From: Branchiostoma floridae
Taxonomy: Eukaryota; Chordata; Leptocardii; Amphioxiformes; Branchiostomatidae
DNA length: 41,623 bases
Assembly: GCF_000003815.2 (NCBI RefSeq)
Contig: NC_049985.1
Span: 20,676,158 to 20,717,780, forward strand
Direction of reading: 5' to 3'
Shown here: one piece after another, positions 21,401-26,668 of the stretch
Numbering within the stretch: the first letter of the stretch is position 1
Layout of the letters: every line of letters starts with the position of its first letter
Notes under the pieces: model-generated
The model's database searches: none
What the model was told of the DNA's origin: nothing
What the model saw: the letters and a program-made list of their open reading frames with translations, nothing else
Translations under genes and position numbers: made by a program

Positions 21401-23460
21401 GTCTCACCTACCTCTGCTACATACATTGCATAGAAGCAAGAATCAGCACTCCAGTTAGAAGCTCTGAAGAAGATGCCTGATAGACATTGAAAGCAGTAAG
21501 CAGGTCAGACTTTACTAGTTGTGTAAAAGAAAACTCCAATAGGCTTTCTCTATTTTTTCTTCACTTCTTTCTATACTGACTTGTTTACATGGATGACACC
21601 ACAATTGATGCGAGCATGCAAAAATAAAAGTTGTCTAATCGTTCTTCTTAAAAGTTGCCTTGAAGTTCTTTAAACCTAGGTGGCAAGGAAGGTTACACCA
21701 ATGGAAAAATTAATAATATTAATTTTAAACAACAAACTCTTTGTTGTTGTTGTTGATTCAAATCATCTTCAATGACTAGGAGGTCTCTTCCTAGGTTTTC
21801 AGCTTATTGATTATAATTACATGCAAGGAGTGTTGTTCATCTGTGTTGGTAGTCATTCTTGATAAAGAAGTCATTCTGGATAAACTTTAAGTCGAACTGT
21901 TACAGTATACGTAATTTCCAACTATTACACATGAAACTGGGCACAGCTTGTAAAGTGTACACAAATTTTCAACCAATTAACTCTAGCCTTTGTCAAGGAA
22001 TGGACAATCCACTGTTTCTGGGACGTCACGTTATGTTGGTAGCACACGTCATGCAGTGAGCAGTGAATCATACATGTGAGTTGCAGAAAGTCTATGGTGC
22101 CCTTCGTCTCTGTTTAGAGATGGCAATGTAAATAAAGTACTGATGTGGATGGCTATCTACATGTACAGGGCTTGAATTAAAATTCATTTTTGGGATTAGG
22201 TGCAAAGAAGATCAGCTTTAAAAATTGGGTGCACCAAAAAAATTTTGGGTGCAACACTTATATTTAAGTAGAATGTAAAAAAAAAGTAATAAGAAGACTT
22301 AGTTACAAGCTATCAAATTCTTAAACAAGTAACATGACACTGACAGACATTTTTATCTTTCTAACACTTAGATGTCAAGAATATGATGTATACTAGTATA
22401 CTTGATATCTTTCCATACATAAACCAAAGAAAATATTTGGGTGCAACCTGTGCACCCACTGAAAAAAATTGGGTGCACAGTTCCAATTTTGGGTGCACCT
22501 CGGTGCACATGCACCCAGTATTTCAAGCCCTGATGTACATGACATCACAGAACCAGCGGATTCTCCATTCCTTGACAAAGAGTTAGACTGCTCCATGGAA
22601 AATTGCAGTGAGGCCAAATTCTTGAGTTGGAAATCATAGACTGAGTTTGATTAAGTAATTATTCAGAAGGCAAGGACAAATCCAATGCCTACCTTAAGCT
22701 TGTTGTACCATATGGAAGGAGACATTCTACAATATCAGTATCTGCTTACTGACTTTTTACGTTACATTATAGGATATACAATGTACATGTATTTGTCAGT
22801 ATGGTTCAGGGCTCTAGCCAGCTCAAATTTTTTTTCCGTCAGCCAATTCCCATTCCCATCGCGAAAACCGCAAAAATTAAGTTAGAATAATAGAGACCTT
22901 GAAAAACGGTTTTTTAATGAGATTATCGTATGCGAAAGGACACACTAAGTCAACAATCGTAACAATAGCAAAACAAACAGTGTGTGGCTTTCCGACATTG
23001 GACAGCATCCCCAAGCCGCCGTAACTTCCACCAAGTATTTTTGTCCGTCAAGGTTGACGGATTGGTTAAAAAAATTTTCCATCATACTCAGCAAATTTCT
23101 GCCAATTGACGGAAAAACGGACGCTGGCTAGAGCCCTGGTATGGTTGCAAATTTTTGATGAATGATTATTCGCAAAACTTGCTGCGTGTGCAGATGTCCA
23201 TATAATCAAGTCAGCATTTAGGTAAGAGTCTAAAACAGTAAGAGAAACAAAAAGGAAACAAAGCAAGGTGCATGCAATACAAACTTTAGGGACCACTCTC
23301 AAAAGCAATAAAGCAGTTGTAAATAAAATCATTGCAGTTATTACAAACATTGTACATGAATGTACCTACCACTAAAATTGAGGAAAGCTCGAGAGGTGGT
23401 GGCCATGAGAATCATGCTCACAACCACGAGGAAGGGGCCGACAGCTGAATGTGTTGCCAT
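1..23460 (-). CDS. gp130/LIFR-like class I cytokine receptor (multi-exon, 3' end outside window)
   Basis: Seen: on the minus strand at least 22 exons join with matching phases and GT-AG sites. Order: signal peptide, Ig, Ig, cytokine-binding D1 (fixed first half plus one of five alternative second halves), D2, five FnIII domains, microexon, transmembrane helix, Box1, tyrosine-rich tail. Known: gp130-type receptors bind helical cytokines through D1-D2 and signal through JAKs bound at Box1 to STATs. Family placement rests on collinear motifs: a GxPP start of D1, CxW, AxNxLG with DP before D2, a VKP start of D2, VKVLWKPLPPW in the first FnIII (gp130 has a very similar VQLVWKTLPPF stretch), and FPYVPGP as Box1. 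Differences from gp130 are two Ig domains instead of one, five rather than three membrane-proximal FnIII domains, WSDCA instead of WSXWS, and one probable single-base loss at 8730-8735. The stop codon lies left of position 1. About 1,200 residues are present; human gp130 has 918. Orthology to gp130, LIFR or domeless individually cannot be decided here. Confidence 0.9.
423..1808 (-). other. Receptor intron with assembly gap and Penelope-type remnant
   Basis: Non-coding between the two tail exons. It holds a 100-base run of N at 884-983, a short TAG microsatellite at about 1153-1168, and a minus-strand retroelement tail motif at about 1375-1443. No other coding segment is supported. Confidence 0.7.
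1375..1443 (-). mobile_element. Penelope-like element tail fragment with hammerhead-like motif
   Basis: On the minus strand, a CTAAAGA, a short stem-loop with arms GATGAC and GTCATC, then GAAACGTCGG and a downstream GAATAAAGAAC. The arrangement resembles the hammerhead motif in terminal repeats of Penelope-like elements, except that the conserved G of CUGANGA is A here, so this copy is probably inactive. Related motifs occur at 14050-14090 and 40770-40806. Confidence 0.45.
1809..1997 (-). CDS. Receptor exon: cytoplasmic tail, part 1
   Basis: 189 bp, phase 0 to 0. Acceptor TTTTTTCCCTTCAG, donor GTACCA. It encodes DMMDPYNAYAQLNFP, then NYCYNNEKEQVDNIADFL, then VQLVQSDANMNST and TDTVDK. Four tyrosines are present; YNNE fits the Grb2 SH2 pattern pY-x-N. 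No YxxQ (the STAT3 site pattern in gp130) is seen. A symmetric 0-0 exon could be skipped without losing frame. Confidence 0.85.
2574..2637 (-). CDS. Receptor exon: Box1 JAK-docking segment
   Basis: 64 bp, phase 2 to 0. Acceptor GATGTTTTCCAG, donor GTACAA. It encodes SLKKKLFPYVPGPVLPYYDVDE. The F-P-x-V-P-x-P core directly after the membrane matches Box1 of gp130 (WPNVPDP), the proline-rich motif that binds JAK FERM/SH2 domains. JAK binding is inferred from the family. Confidence 0.9.
3463..3556 (-). CDS. Receptor exon: transmembrane helix
   Basis: 94 bp, phase 1 to 2. Acceptor TTGTCCCTGTAG, donor GTACAT. It encodes GPSVSV, then about 22 hydrophobic residues (TVIVIVAALVVTLLFVGILF) and a basic stop-transfer KKNKD. 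This fixes the topology: everything to the right is extracellular, everything to the left cytoplasmic. Confidence 0.93.
3949..3966 (-). CDS. Receptor 18-bp microexon in the juxtamembrane linker
   Basis: Between the last FnIII exon and the transmembrane exon, acceptor CTTTTCCAG and donor GTAAAT flank 18 bases, phase 1 to 1, reading GAVPAT. It is symmetric, so including or skipping it keeps frame and would only lengthen or shorten the juxtamembrane stalk by six residues. The call rests on splice sites and phase alone, so it is less certain than the other exons. Confidence 0.6.
4503..4607. mobile_element. Small hairpin element beside an exon
   Basis: About 105 bp with inverted arms starting AGGCCTAGGAAAA on the left and ending TTTTCCTAGGCCT on the right; TTTCCTGTTTC pairs with GAAACAGGAAA further in. 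It ends only about 23 bp from the donor of the FnIII-5 exon (4631), inside the intron. Confidence 0.6.
4631..4936 (-). CDS. Receptor exon: FnIII domain 5 (membrane-proximal)
   Basis: 306 bp, phase 1 to 1. Acceptor TTAATTTCAG, donor GTAAGA. It starts APGPPPIPTKQSA, then IVLELSAPNHANGPVYQYVV, and ends with TYNFWVRAVNMDANGKR and SPVLEQEMC. The SWxP core is replaced by LELSAP, so the fold is divergent but recognisable by the YQYVVFY and FWVRAVN strands. Confidence 0.83.
5585..5828 (+). mobile_element. tRNA-derived SINE, diverged copy
   Basis: A B-box-like GGGTTCAAATCC near 5635 is followed by GATCTTGCGCCCTTGGGA and GACTTTCCTCACTTCACTCA. The same tail, GATCTTGTGCCCTTGGGA and CGACTTTCCT, follows the tRNA-like head at 38339, so these are two copies of one SINE family. 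It lies in the intron before FnIII domain 4. Confidence 0.6.
5972..6241 (-). CDS. Receptor exon: FnIII domain 4
   Basis: 270 bp, phase 1 to 1, a complete FnIII domain in one exon: APSDAPTNLTF, VNLSWVPPVTPNGVITKYNA, then YNISVQACTISECGPLS and VSFKTPIG. Acceptor CTCTTTACAG, donor GTTAGT (weak). Confidence 0.86.
6422..6660. mobile_element. Inverted-repeat miniature element in receptor intron
   Basis: The left end (GTCTAAAGTG, then CTCTCACTGCAC) and the right end (GTGCAGTGAGAG, then ACCTTTAGGC) are inverted copies about 40 bp long, with CACTGCGGGG and CCCCGCAGTG further in. No coding capacity. Target duplication not resolved. Confidence 0.65.
6957..7130 (-). CDS. Receptor exon: second half of FnIII domain 3
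   Basis: 174 bp, phase 1 to 1. Acceptor CCTTTCAACAG, donor GTAAGA. It encodes ISHQLEGLMPYTWYRVQVEA, then FNTKGSSDLSDP, the E-F-G strands of an FnIII domain with the L-x-P-x-T-x-Y signature. Together with the exon at 7701-7847 it makes one domain. Confidence 0.85.
7200..7575. mobile_element. Degraded copy of the hAT-type repeat family at 26669
   Basis: It shares GTTTTTTCTTAT-like text, AACAAGA(A/G) with a following AAGT(A/G)GAG, and the terminal block with repeated GGTCC motifs (CAGGTCCAGG, then GATCCTCTGGACCTG) with the intact element at 26669-27105. Further pieces are at 34965-35170, 37318-37540 and 37960-38020. It occupies most of the intron between the two halves of FnIII domain 3. Confidence 0.55.
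7701..7847 (-). CDS. Receptor exon: first half of FnIII domain 3
   Basis: 147 bp, phase 1 to 1. Acceptor ACTCGATAG, donor GTGGGT. It encodes VPQGSVEDVEVNPTG, then ILNVSWKPHA, then GLLQGYKIRYCQVSSCD: strands A to C of an FnIII fold with the G-Y-x-[IV]-x-Y core. Confidence 0.82.
7848..9470 (-). other. Receptor introns flanking FnIII domain 2: no recognised features
   Basis: Outside the FnIII-2 exon (8494-8810) I see only AT-rich sequence with homopolymer runs (for example near 9255-9285) and no coding segment, clear inverted repeat or RNA gene. Confidence 0.5.
8494..8810 (-). CDS. Receptor exon: FnIII domain 2, with an apparent 1-base frameshift
   Basis: 317 bp. Acceptor TTCCTTCACAG, donor GTAAGT. 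Read in the phase set by the previous exon it gives TPSAPTDLSSVVLDDD, then TIQLSWQPMS, a normal FnIII start, and then leaves frame. From about 8733 leftward the good reading is one frame off: NRNGTQLGGYIVFWAG, RFEFGVLVKTAGGFGTP, ISNYTKTD. The shift falls in the TTTGGG run at 8730-8735. A single missing base there explains both the frame jump and the length, since 318 would give the phase-1 end that the donor and next exon require. An assembly or sequencing error is the simplest cause; a true frameshift allele is possible. Confidence 0.8.
9471..9726 (-). CDS. Receptor exon: rest of FnIII domain 1
   Basis: 256 bp, phase 0 to 1. Acceptor TTTCTCATTACAG, donor GTAAGT. It begins PLPPWDRHSEAIDYVVTY, the counterpart of gp130 TLPPFEANGKILDYEVTL, and continues through YVIRISANNTLGSTSRV to VPKYQD. 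This is one of the clearest links to gp130/LIFR. Confidence 0.9.
10345..11316. mobile_element. piggyBac-type non-autonomous element (TTAA duplication)
   Basis: Flanked on both sides by TTAA (10341-10344 and 11317-11320). Ends are inverted copies of CCCTCAAACACCCG (left) and CGGGTGCTTGAGGG (right), one mismatch. TTAA duplication and a CCCT start are the piggyBac hallmarks. Subterminal short palindromes of the form GGGGTCC-N-GGACCCC recur at both ends (about 10363, 10539, 11257). No transposase frame remains in 972 bp. It sits in the intron between the two FnIII-1 exons. Confidence 0.8.
11364..11443 (-). CDS. Receptor exon: start of FnIII domain 1 (after D2)
   Basis: 80 bp, phase 1 to 0. Acceptor TTCCCATAG, donor GTGAGA. 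It encodes APSGQVEAWLLVSRDSGD, then RNVKVLWK. In gp130 the same place reads SKAPSFWYKIDP...RTVQLVWK, so both content and exon end agree with the family. Confidence 0.85.
11820..11988 (-). CDS. Receptor exon: second half of D2, with WSDCA in place of WSXWS
   Basis: 169 bp, phase 0 to 1. Acceptor TGCTTCTCTAG, donor GTGACA. It encodes LRDLNPYTDYTICVRSH, the F strand of D2, then FNGFWSDCAPNYTVKTQE. The position corresponds exactly to the WSXWS motif (gp130: GYWSDWS), but only the first W-S pair is kept; the second pair is C-A. Two introns split D2 in the middle, as is usual in vertebrate class I receptor genes. Confidence 0.87.
12446..12543. mobile_element. 98-bp hairpin miniature element with TA flanks
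   Basis: Nearly perfect inverted arms of about 36 bp starting CGGTGCCATAATT and ending AATTATGGCACCG, joined by a loop of about 23 bases. TA lies immediately outside each CGGTGCC end, fitting a Tc1/mariner-type target. It lies in the intron between the two D2 exons. Confidence 0.75.
12591..12742 (-). CDS. Receptor exon: first half of cytokine-binding domain D2
   Basis: 152 bp, phase 1 to 0. Acceptor GGTTGCAG, donor GTACTC. It encodes VKPRSVRDV, ALTVSWQEP, and FYQVRYWSEWDQSYK: the start, B strand and C strand of an FnIII fold, equivalent to the gp130 D2 that opens VKPNPP. Its first codon is completed by the G that ends every one of V1-V5, giving Val in each case. Spliced directly to the constant D1 exon it would read a stop in the fourth codon. 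Confidence 0.88.
13601..14458. mobile_element. Inverted-repeat element with TTAGGCCATG ends
   Basis: The left end TTAGGCCATGTTAATTT and right end AAATCAACATGGCCTAA are inverted copies. The same end sequence recurs at 34778 (GGCCATGTTGATTTGATTATATGGATG) and, inverted, at 38215-38255, so this is a family. A Penelope-like fragment (13848-14095) lies inside it, probably a nested insertion. Target duplication not resolved. Confidence 0.55.
13848..14095 (+). mobile_element. Penelope-like retroelement 3' fragment (end of GIY-YIG region)
   Basis: One short frame reads ILDTEPDYFARGVKEAIYI, then QPTLKRDGGRYRLPGIHD and a stop at 14040. E-x-x-x-x-x-R-G-x-x-E-A-I-x-I followed by L-N/K-R-D-G-G-R-Y-x-L-P is the characteristic C-terminal end of the GIY-YIG endonuclease that follows reverse transcriptase in many metazoan Penelope-like elements. 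Directly after the stop comes a hammerhead-like motif (CTGAAGA, stem, GAAA). Only the 3' end is present. Confidence 0.65.
15095..15273 (-). CDS. Alternative D1 second-half exon V5
   Basis: 179 bp, phase 2 to 1, acceptor TACCTGTGTAG, donor GTACAA. It encodes VGKEAKVCPYL, then LICHWDL, then HRIVVTAENSL and FLDPDEYG. Cysteines and tryptophan are kept; the usual L-G after A-x-N-x is LS. It is the last cassette before the D2 exons. Spliced to the next exon it reads DPDEYVKPRSV, closely matching the DPVYKVKP D1-D2 linker of gp130. Confidence 0.88.
15450..15619 (-). CDS. Alternative D1 second-half exon V4
   Basis: 170 bp, phase 2 to 1, acceptor CTTCTTCCTTAG with a long pyrimidine tract, donor GTAGAA. 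It encodes VPSPEVHVCPDL, then LVICRWG, then HMFTMSAQNELG and TDPGLYG. The cysteine pair, tryptophan, A-x-N-x-L-G and DPGxYG blocks are all present. It is separated from V3 by 184 bp and from V5 by 176 bp of intron. Confidence 0.88.
15804..15985 (-). CDS. Alternative D1 second-half exon V3
   Basis: 182 bp, phase 2 to 1, acceptor GGCTCCACAG, donor GTATCA. It encodes VDKKDRTVNECEL, then VAFFCTDT, then HKFVMMAENDLG and ILDPGHYG. The two cysteines are 13 residues apart. The CP motif and the tryptophan after the second cysteine are missing, but the AENDLG and DPGxYG blocks are intact and no stop occurs. It is the most divergent copy in its first half. A second copy of the donor region lies 34 bp downstream. 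Confidence 0.82.
16064..16112. repeat. Dyad-symmetric TTGAGTCAACT repeat between cassettes V2 and V3
   Basis: About 49 bp made of alternating direct and inverted copies of ACTTGAGT, TTGAGTCAAC and CTTAAG, able to fold back on itself around a central ACTTAAGT. It lies 79 bp upstream (in transcription sense) of the V3 acceptor. Confidence 0.6.
16455..16636 (-). CDS. Alternative D1 second-half exon V2
   Basis: 182 bp, phase 2 to 1, acceptor TTTTGTAG, donor GTAAAA. It encodes DGSGQQYTCPDL, then SVACHWG, then HRFMLTAKNALG and VNPGHFG. Both cysteines and the following tryptophan are present. It shares a D-G-[TS]-G start with V1 and the CPDL block with V4, so the copies look like serial tandem duplicates. 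Confidence 0.88.
17094..17593. mobile_element. Foldback element between cassettes V1 and V2
   Basis: The left arm (CCTGTGCTGAGCTGAGC, then TGCTTTTCCAGGCAGGGTTT and CTCTGGGGCAT) and the right arm (ATGCCCCAGA, AAACCCTGTCTGGAAAAGCA, then AGCTCAGCATAGG) are inverted, diverged copies of about 90 bp. No coding capacity. Confidence 0.65.
17678..17841 (-). CDS. Alternative D1 second-half exon V1
   Basis: 164 bp, phase 2 to 1, acceptor CTATTTTCAG, donor GTAATG. It encodes DGTGKVYSCP, then NSCHFPF with both second-pair cysteines seven residues apart, then YMNLTATNALG and a VDPQDQ linker. The A-x-N-A-L-G and DP motifs align with the same part of gp130 D1. It lacks the tryptophan that follows the second cysteine in V2, V4 and V5, and ends in DQG where the others end in xYG/xFG. 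It is the cassette closest to the constant first-half exon and the shortest of the five. Confidence 0.85.
17842..19484 (-). other. Intron between the constant D1 exon and cassette V1
   Basis: About 1.64 kb with no supported exon, repeat or RNA gene. No sixth cassette was found. In arrays of mutually exclusive exons this position often holds a splicing docking site, which cannot be recognised by eye. Confidence 0.5.
19485..19608 (-). CDS. Receptor exon: constant first half of cytokine-binding domain D1
   Basis: A 124-bp exon, phase 1 to 2. It encodes YPPDQPTFERC, then FTCWWNRG, then KTTYNLTYTF: the first disulfide pair of a class I cytokine receptor D1 with the CxW signature and the following strands. 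Acceptor TTTCTAG, consensus donor GTAAGT. It stops in mid-domain after the first two bases of a codon (AA), so the second disulfide, the A-x-N-x-L-G strand and the D1-D2 linker must come from the next exon. Five candidates for that exon follow. Confidence 0.9.
19609..20620 (-). other. Intron between Ig-2 and D1: low-complexity, no gene
   Basis: AT-rich with a poly-A run near 19860 and a TTGATTGATT/GGTTAGTTAA-type imperfect repeat at about 20230-20580. No coding segment is supported. Confidence 0.5.
20621..20884 (-). CDS. Receptor exon: second Ig-like domain
   Basis: A 264-bp exon, phase 1 to 1, with VLNC, AYWKF and GRYEC marking the two cysteines and core tryptophan of an Ig fold, ending GGQRLKVG. 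Acceptor CACTAACAG, donor GTAAGT. Joined to the next exon it reads VGYPPDQP, matching the G-x-P-P hinge with which D1 of gp130, CNTFR and CRLF1 begins after their Ig domain. Confidence 0.88.
20956..21231 (-). CDS. Receptor exon: first Ig-like domain
   Basis: A 276-bp exon, phase 1 to 1, encoding one Ig-like domain: FNC for the B-strand cysteine, IVW for the core tryptophan, and GNYEC for the F-strand cysteine, ending GGERLEVG. Acceptor ATGTGCAG, donor GTAAGT. It has potential N-glycosylation sites (NCT, NRS, NIT). The symmetric 1-1 phase makes it a self-contained module. Its ending resembles that of the next exon (GGQRLKVG), suggesting tandem exon duplication. gp130 has one Ig domain ahead of its cytokine-binding module. 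Confidence 0.88.
21371..21540. mobile_element. 170-bp miniature inverted-repeat element
   Basis: Ends are inverted copies of ATTGGAGTTTTCTTTTACAC (left) and GTGTAAAAGAAAACTCCAAT (right), perfect over 20 bp and continuing. The interior contains GAAGAAGATGCCTGATAGAC. It lies in the first large receptor intron. Confidence 0.75.
21978..22585. mobile_element. Inverted-repeat element hosting a nested hAT-type element
   Basis: TTAACTCTAGCCTTTGTCAA on the left and CCATTCCTTGACAAAGAGTT on the right are inverted near-copies. The element at 22166-22532 lies between these ends and so inserted later. Confidence 0.55.
22166..22532. mobile_element. CAGGGCTTGAA element with GGGTGCA repeats
   Basis: Ends CAGGGCTTGAA and TTCAAGCCCTG are perfect inverted repeats, with ATGTA directly outside each end. 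The interior repeats TTGGGTGCA in both orientations at least seven times. CAGGG-type ends suggest the hAT superfamily. A related element with the same type of ends is at 35753-36496. Confidence 0.7.
22807..23138. mobile_element. hAT-type miniature element with 8-bp target duplication
   Basis: Ends CAGGGCTCTAGCCAGC and GCTGGCTAGAGCCCTG are perfect inverted repeats. GTATGGTT occurs directly outside both ends (22799-22806 and 23139-23146), an 8-bp duplication as made by hAT transposases. No coding capacity in 332 bp. Confidence 0.88.
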
Positions 23461-23524
23461 GGCGATACTGCTATGCCTAACTACTACACGATGATTGTTT
23501 CATCTAGCGTGTCATCGTGGACGT
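23370..23524 (-). CDS. Receptor exon: 5'UTR part, start codon and signal peptide
   Basis: The ATG at 23460-23458 sits in GCCATGG, a strong Kozak context. The 30-residue coding part has a hydrophobic core (VGPFLVVVSMILMA) followed by TTSRAF, a typical secretory signal peptide with probable cleavage after SRA. The coding part ends in phase 1 at 23370 with donor GTAGGT. Upstream a good acceptor (TTGTCCCTAG) ends at 23525, so the exon begins at 23524 with 64 bases of 5'UTR and at least one non-coding exon must lie further right. The UTR carries two tiny upstream ORFs. Confidence 0.85.
23477..23515 (-). promoter_or_regulatory. Two short upstream ORFs in the receptor 5'UTR
   Basis: In the 64-base leader before the start codon there is an ATG-ACA-CGC-TAG (23515-23504), immediately followed by a second ATG opening an 8-codon frame that ends at 23477. 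Both end before the receptor ATG. Upstream ORFs commonly reduce translation of the main frame; that effect here is inference. Confidence 0.5.
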
Positions 23525-24089
23525 CTAGGGACAAGAAAGACAGTTAGAAAACAATCATAGAATTTCAATTATTACACACATGATCTTACAACTTACTTTC
23601 TTTGGTTTGGGGATTTTTGCAGGAAAATAATAATATGGAGCAGGCAGGTGACATAAAACAGGTAATTATGATTGTGAGAATTGTGAATATCAGAGTTCAC
23701 ATTCCGGACACTGACTTTTTAACTTTCCATGCAATGAAAATATAGAAGAAAAGAAAAACTGTGTCAGAGTTTACGGCAAGGACTAAATAAGCATCTTCAG
23801 CTATGGGTGCCCAAAATATAAGCATTTGGGGCCATGATTCAAAACCTACAAATCTTCAAAGTCTAATAAAAACGTAATAACTATAGATATCTTGTTCCAA
23901 TTATAATATTTTTTCCATTCTTTTTTACTTAAAAATATCATTTTTTACTATCCCTAATGTTGACAAATTGGACATAGGTTCCCCGCTCTGACCCCTAACC
24001 GGGGGCCAACGGTGCTTTCAATTTCAACAAGTGAACAAATTTTACATGATACATACATTTCCTACCTGGTATGCGTATACGCTACGCAT

Positions 24090-25230
24090 GTTTGGGTCAT
24101 TGCGGCGGGGAAATCTGTGCCGTTTCGTCCAAAAATACTAGATTTTGAGCCAAAATACCGCAGAAATATGGGCAGAAAAACCTTAAAGGAAAGCATCAGA
24201 AAATCTTCAATTCATTATTTTCCAGTAGTTTACTCATTAAAAAGTTGATTTACGTCAATTTTTACATTAATCCGCCCAATATGACCCTGTAGACACGTTT
24301 GAACTTCGCGCTCTCCTCCCCTCTCCCGCCGCGCTGGCCGATGACGTAATGGCCTCGTTCTGATTGCCTGCGCGCTGACGTCACAAATCAGAATTAAACT
24401 TCTGGCCATGCCAGCCANNNNNNNNNNNNNNNNNNNNNNNNNNNNNNNNNNNNNNNNNNNNNNNNNNNNNNNNNNNNNNNNNNNNNNNNNNNNNNNNNNN
24501 NNNNNNNNNNNNNNNNNGCCAGGCAGGACAACTATGAATTCAGCCAAAATTCGTGGAAGCCTGCGTGTAATTATCGCTGTTCTGTCCGGAAAGGAGAAGG
24601 TAAGAAGATACTCGAACTCGCTCCTGTAGCAGTCCAGAATGGCACGGTGCATGAACCTCCCCCACCACCATTGTTTTGATTCGTACCGTCGCGCGGTTCA
24701 CTCGCAGACAAGCCCATTCATGTTCAGTCTCCCGGGGACTATGGCTTCGTAGACAGCTCACAACGCGACTTACAGGTCCACGAAGTTAATTGTCAACAAC
24801 AACGGACTGGCTTCCAGAATGGCGGTGTGATTTCCCGCCGAAGGGACCGAGGTTCACCGAGCAAAATGGCTGGCATGGCCAGAAGTTTCAATTCTGATTT
24901 GTGACGTCAGCGCGCAGGCAATCAGAACGAGGCCATTACGTCATCGGCCAGCGCGGCGGGAGAGGGGAGGAGAGCGCGAAGTTCAAACGTGTCTACAGGG
25001 TCATATTGGGCGGATTAATGTAAAAATTGACGTAAATCAACTTTTTAATGAGTAAACTACTGGAAAATAATGAATTGAAGATTTTCTGATGCTTTCCTTT
25101 AAATTTCCATATTTTTGGGTCCCTGGATAGCAAAGGCCCAATTTGAAAAAATTATAAACCTACCATCTAAAATAAGAACGTACCGGGTGGATTTTGAGGC
25201 GAAAAAAAATAAACGTACCGGTATGTTTAC
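24090..25230. repeat. Older repeat split by a TTAA element (filled copy)
   Basis: The left part (ATACCGCAGAAATATGGGCA near 24155) and right part (GGTCCCTGGATAGCAAAG near 25118, then ACCGGGTGGATTTTG) are both found, contiguous, at 27365-27620. The two copies define one repeat into which the 24187-25098 element inserted here. Confidence 0.75.
24187..25098. mobile_element. Long-TIR foldback element with TTAA duplication
   Basis: Flanked by TTAA at 24183-24186 and 25099-25102. Arms of 231 and 232 bp (24187-24417 and 24867-25098) are inverted copies that appear identical except for a single-base difference in length, beginning AGGAAAGCATCAG. The interior is cut by a 100-base gap (24418-24517); the visible remainder has no transposase. 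Near-identity of the arms implies a recent insertion. Superfamily unresolved: TTAA fits piggyBac, but the AGGAAAG terminus is not the usual CCCT. Confidence 0.85.
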
Positions 25231-25402
25231 TTGAGAGGTGAGAGTACTGATGTCACAGCATAATTTTGGATGATCAGGTCAATACAAATCTTTTACACAT
25301 CCATAAAACTCTGCTTTACTGACTGCACTGAAAGCAGAACTATCAGAAGTTCATACCTAGTACTAGTACATGTACATGTACATGTACATCCCTACCTGTA
25401 AG

Positions 25403-26030
25403 GGGAACGGGTTTTCTGCGCGTGGAGAATATGCACGTGCGCGTGAAAAATTTGCGCGTGAAAAATAAAGTTCCTGAAATATGTCAGAAAATGTGCAGCA
25501 AGGAATTCTAAGGCAGAAAAATTTGAACCTACATGATATAATTTCCCATCTGTTATCTGAATTTTGGGTTTGAAAAAACCCTAAATTTTAGATCCCTTGG
25601 GAATAGGTTAATTTGCATATTTTGAACATTTCAAAATCACCTAAATTTGACAGAAATACAAGGAAAAATTACTCATATGAGGTTTTATATTGTAAAATGT
25701 AACAATTTGAGGCTTTTCTCCATTTTAGAAGCTTCATTTTCTCTTTTTTGAAGAAGATTGTTTCACGCGCAAATTTCAAACTTTTTTGCGCGTGAAAACT
25801 TAACATTTAAAAATCACTTTAAAATCACTAAGATCAAGATTTTGTACTCAATAATGCAACAATATGATACTTAATTCCATTTTGTGCCATCTTGTTTGAG
25901 CTTTTAAGTATAAAACTGCAGAAACTTTTTTAATCCCTTGGGAATCAGCTAATTTGCATATTGTCACGCGCAGATTTTTCACGCGCAACTTTTCACGCGC
26001 AACTTTTTCACGCGCACAAAACCCCATCCC
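25403..26030. mobile_element. hAT-type element rich in GCGCGTGAAAA
   Basis: CCTGTAAG occurs directly outside both ends (25395-25402 and 26031-26038), an 8-bp target duplication. Termini GGGAACGGGTTTTCTGCGCG and (inverted) GGGATGGGGTTTTGTGCGCG match imperfectly. Subterminal GCGCGTGAAAA units are repeated at both ends in opposite orientation. No coding capacity. Confidence 0.82.
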
Positions 26031-26668
26031 CCTGTAAGCGTAACCATGAAATGCTGACTGAGACCCCCTACAACCGATCTGAAAACCTGTATGAGTCACA
26101 CAATTCTACAAAACATTGACAATGCATAAACTGCATGCATGCTTGAATAATAGATCTTCAACCCAGATAAAAATCCAGAGGAGTGTGCACATTACCTTCA
26201 CTATGGTCCAATGACACAAATCTTTTAACAACCTGATGAAACAGATTCTCAACCCAGCAAACTTTATCGTTCATACCGTTGTTTACATGTACCTCAGACA
26301 GGAACTAAAACAAACACAAACGAATTTACGATGCATCCTTTCTTCATTGTGGTATGACCATACAGTTACACACCTACATGTAAGCCTTTGTTCATTTAAA
26401 TACTGCAGATATGCACTTTGTACTCTCTTTATTATGGTACAGTGACTTCGGAATGTTCATCCTTTGTTAAGGTTGTGAGAACAGGTGATTTCATCAGCTA
26501 TACCTGGAAGTCCATTGTTAAGGTGTCCATTGGGCATGGTGGGATAAATTGAACCACAAAGGACTAGAGTCAACAATGTGTGGGTTCAGCGCACATGCCA
26601 ATGAGTGAATGACTCATAGTTTTCCTGGGAAGAATGGGTACTTAGGAAATACTTACATGGTGCATGAC

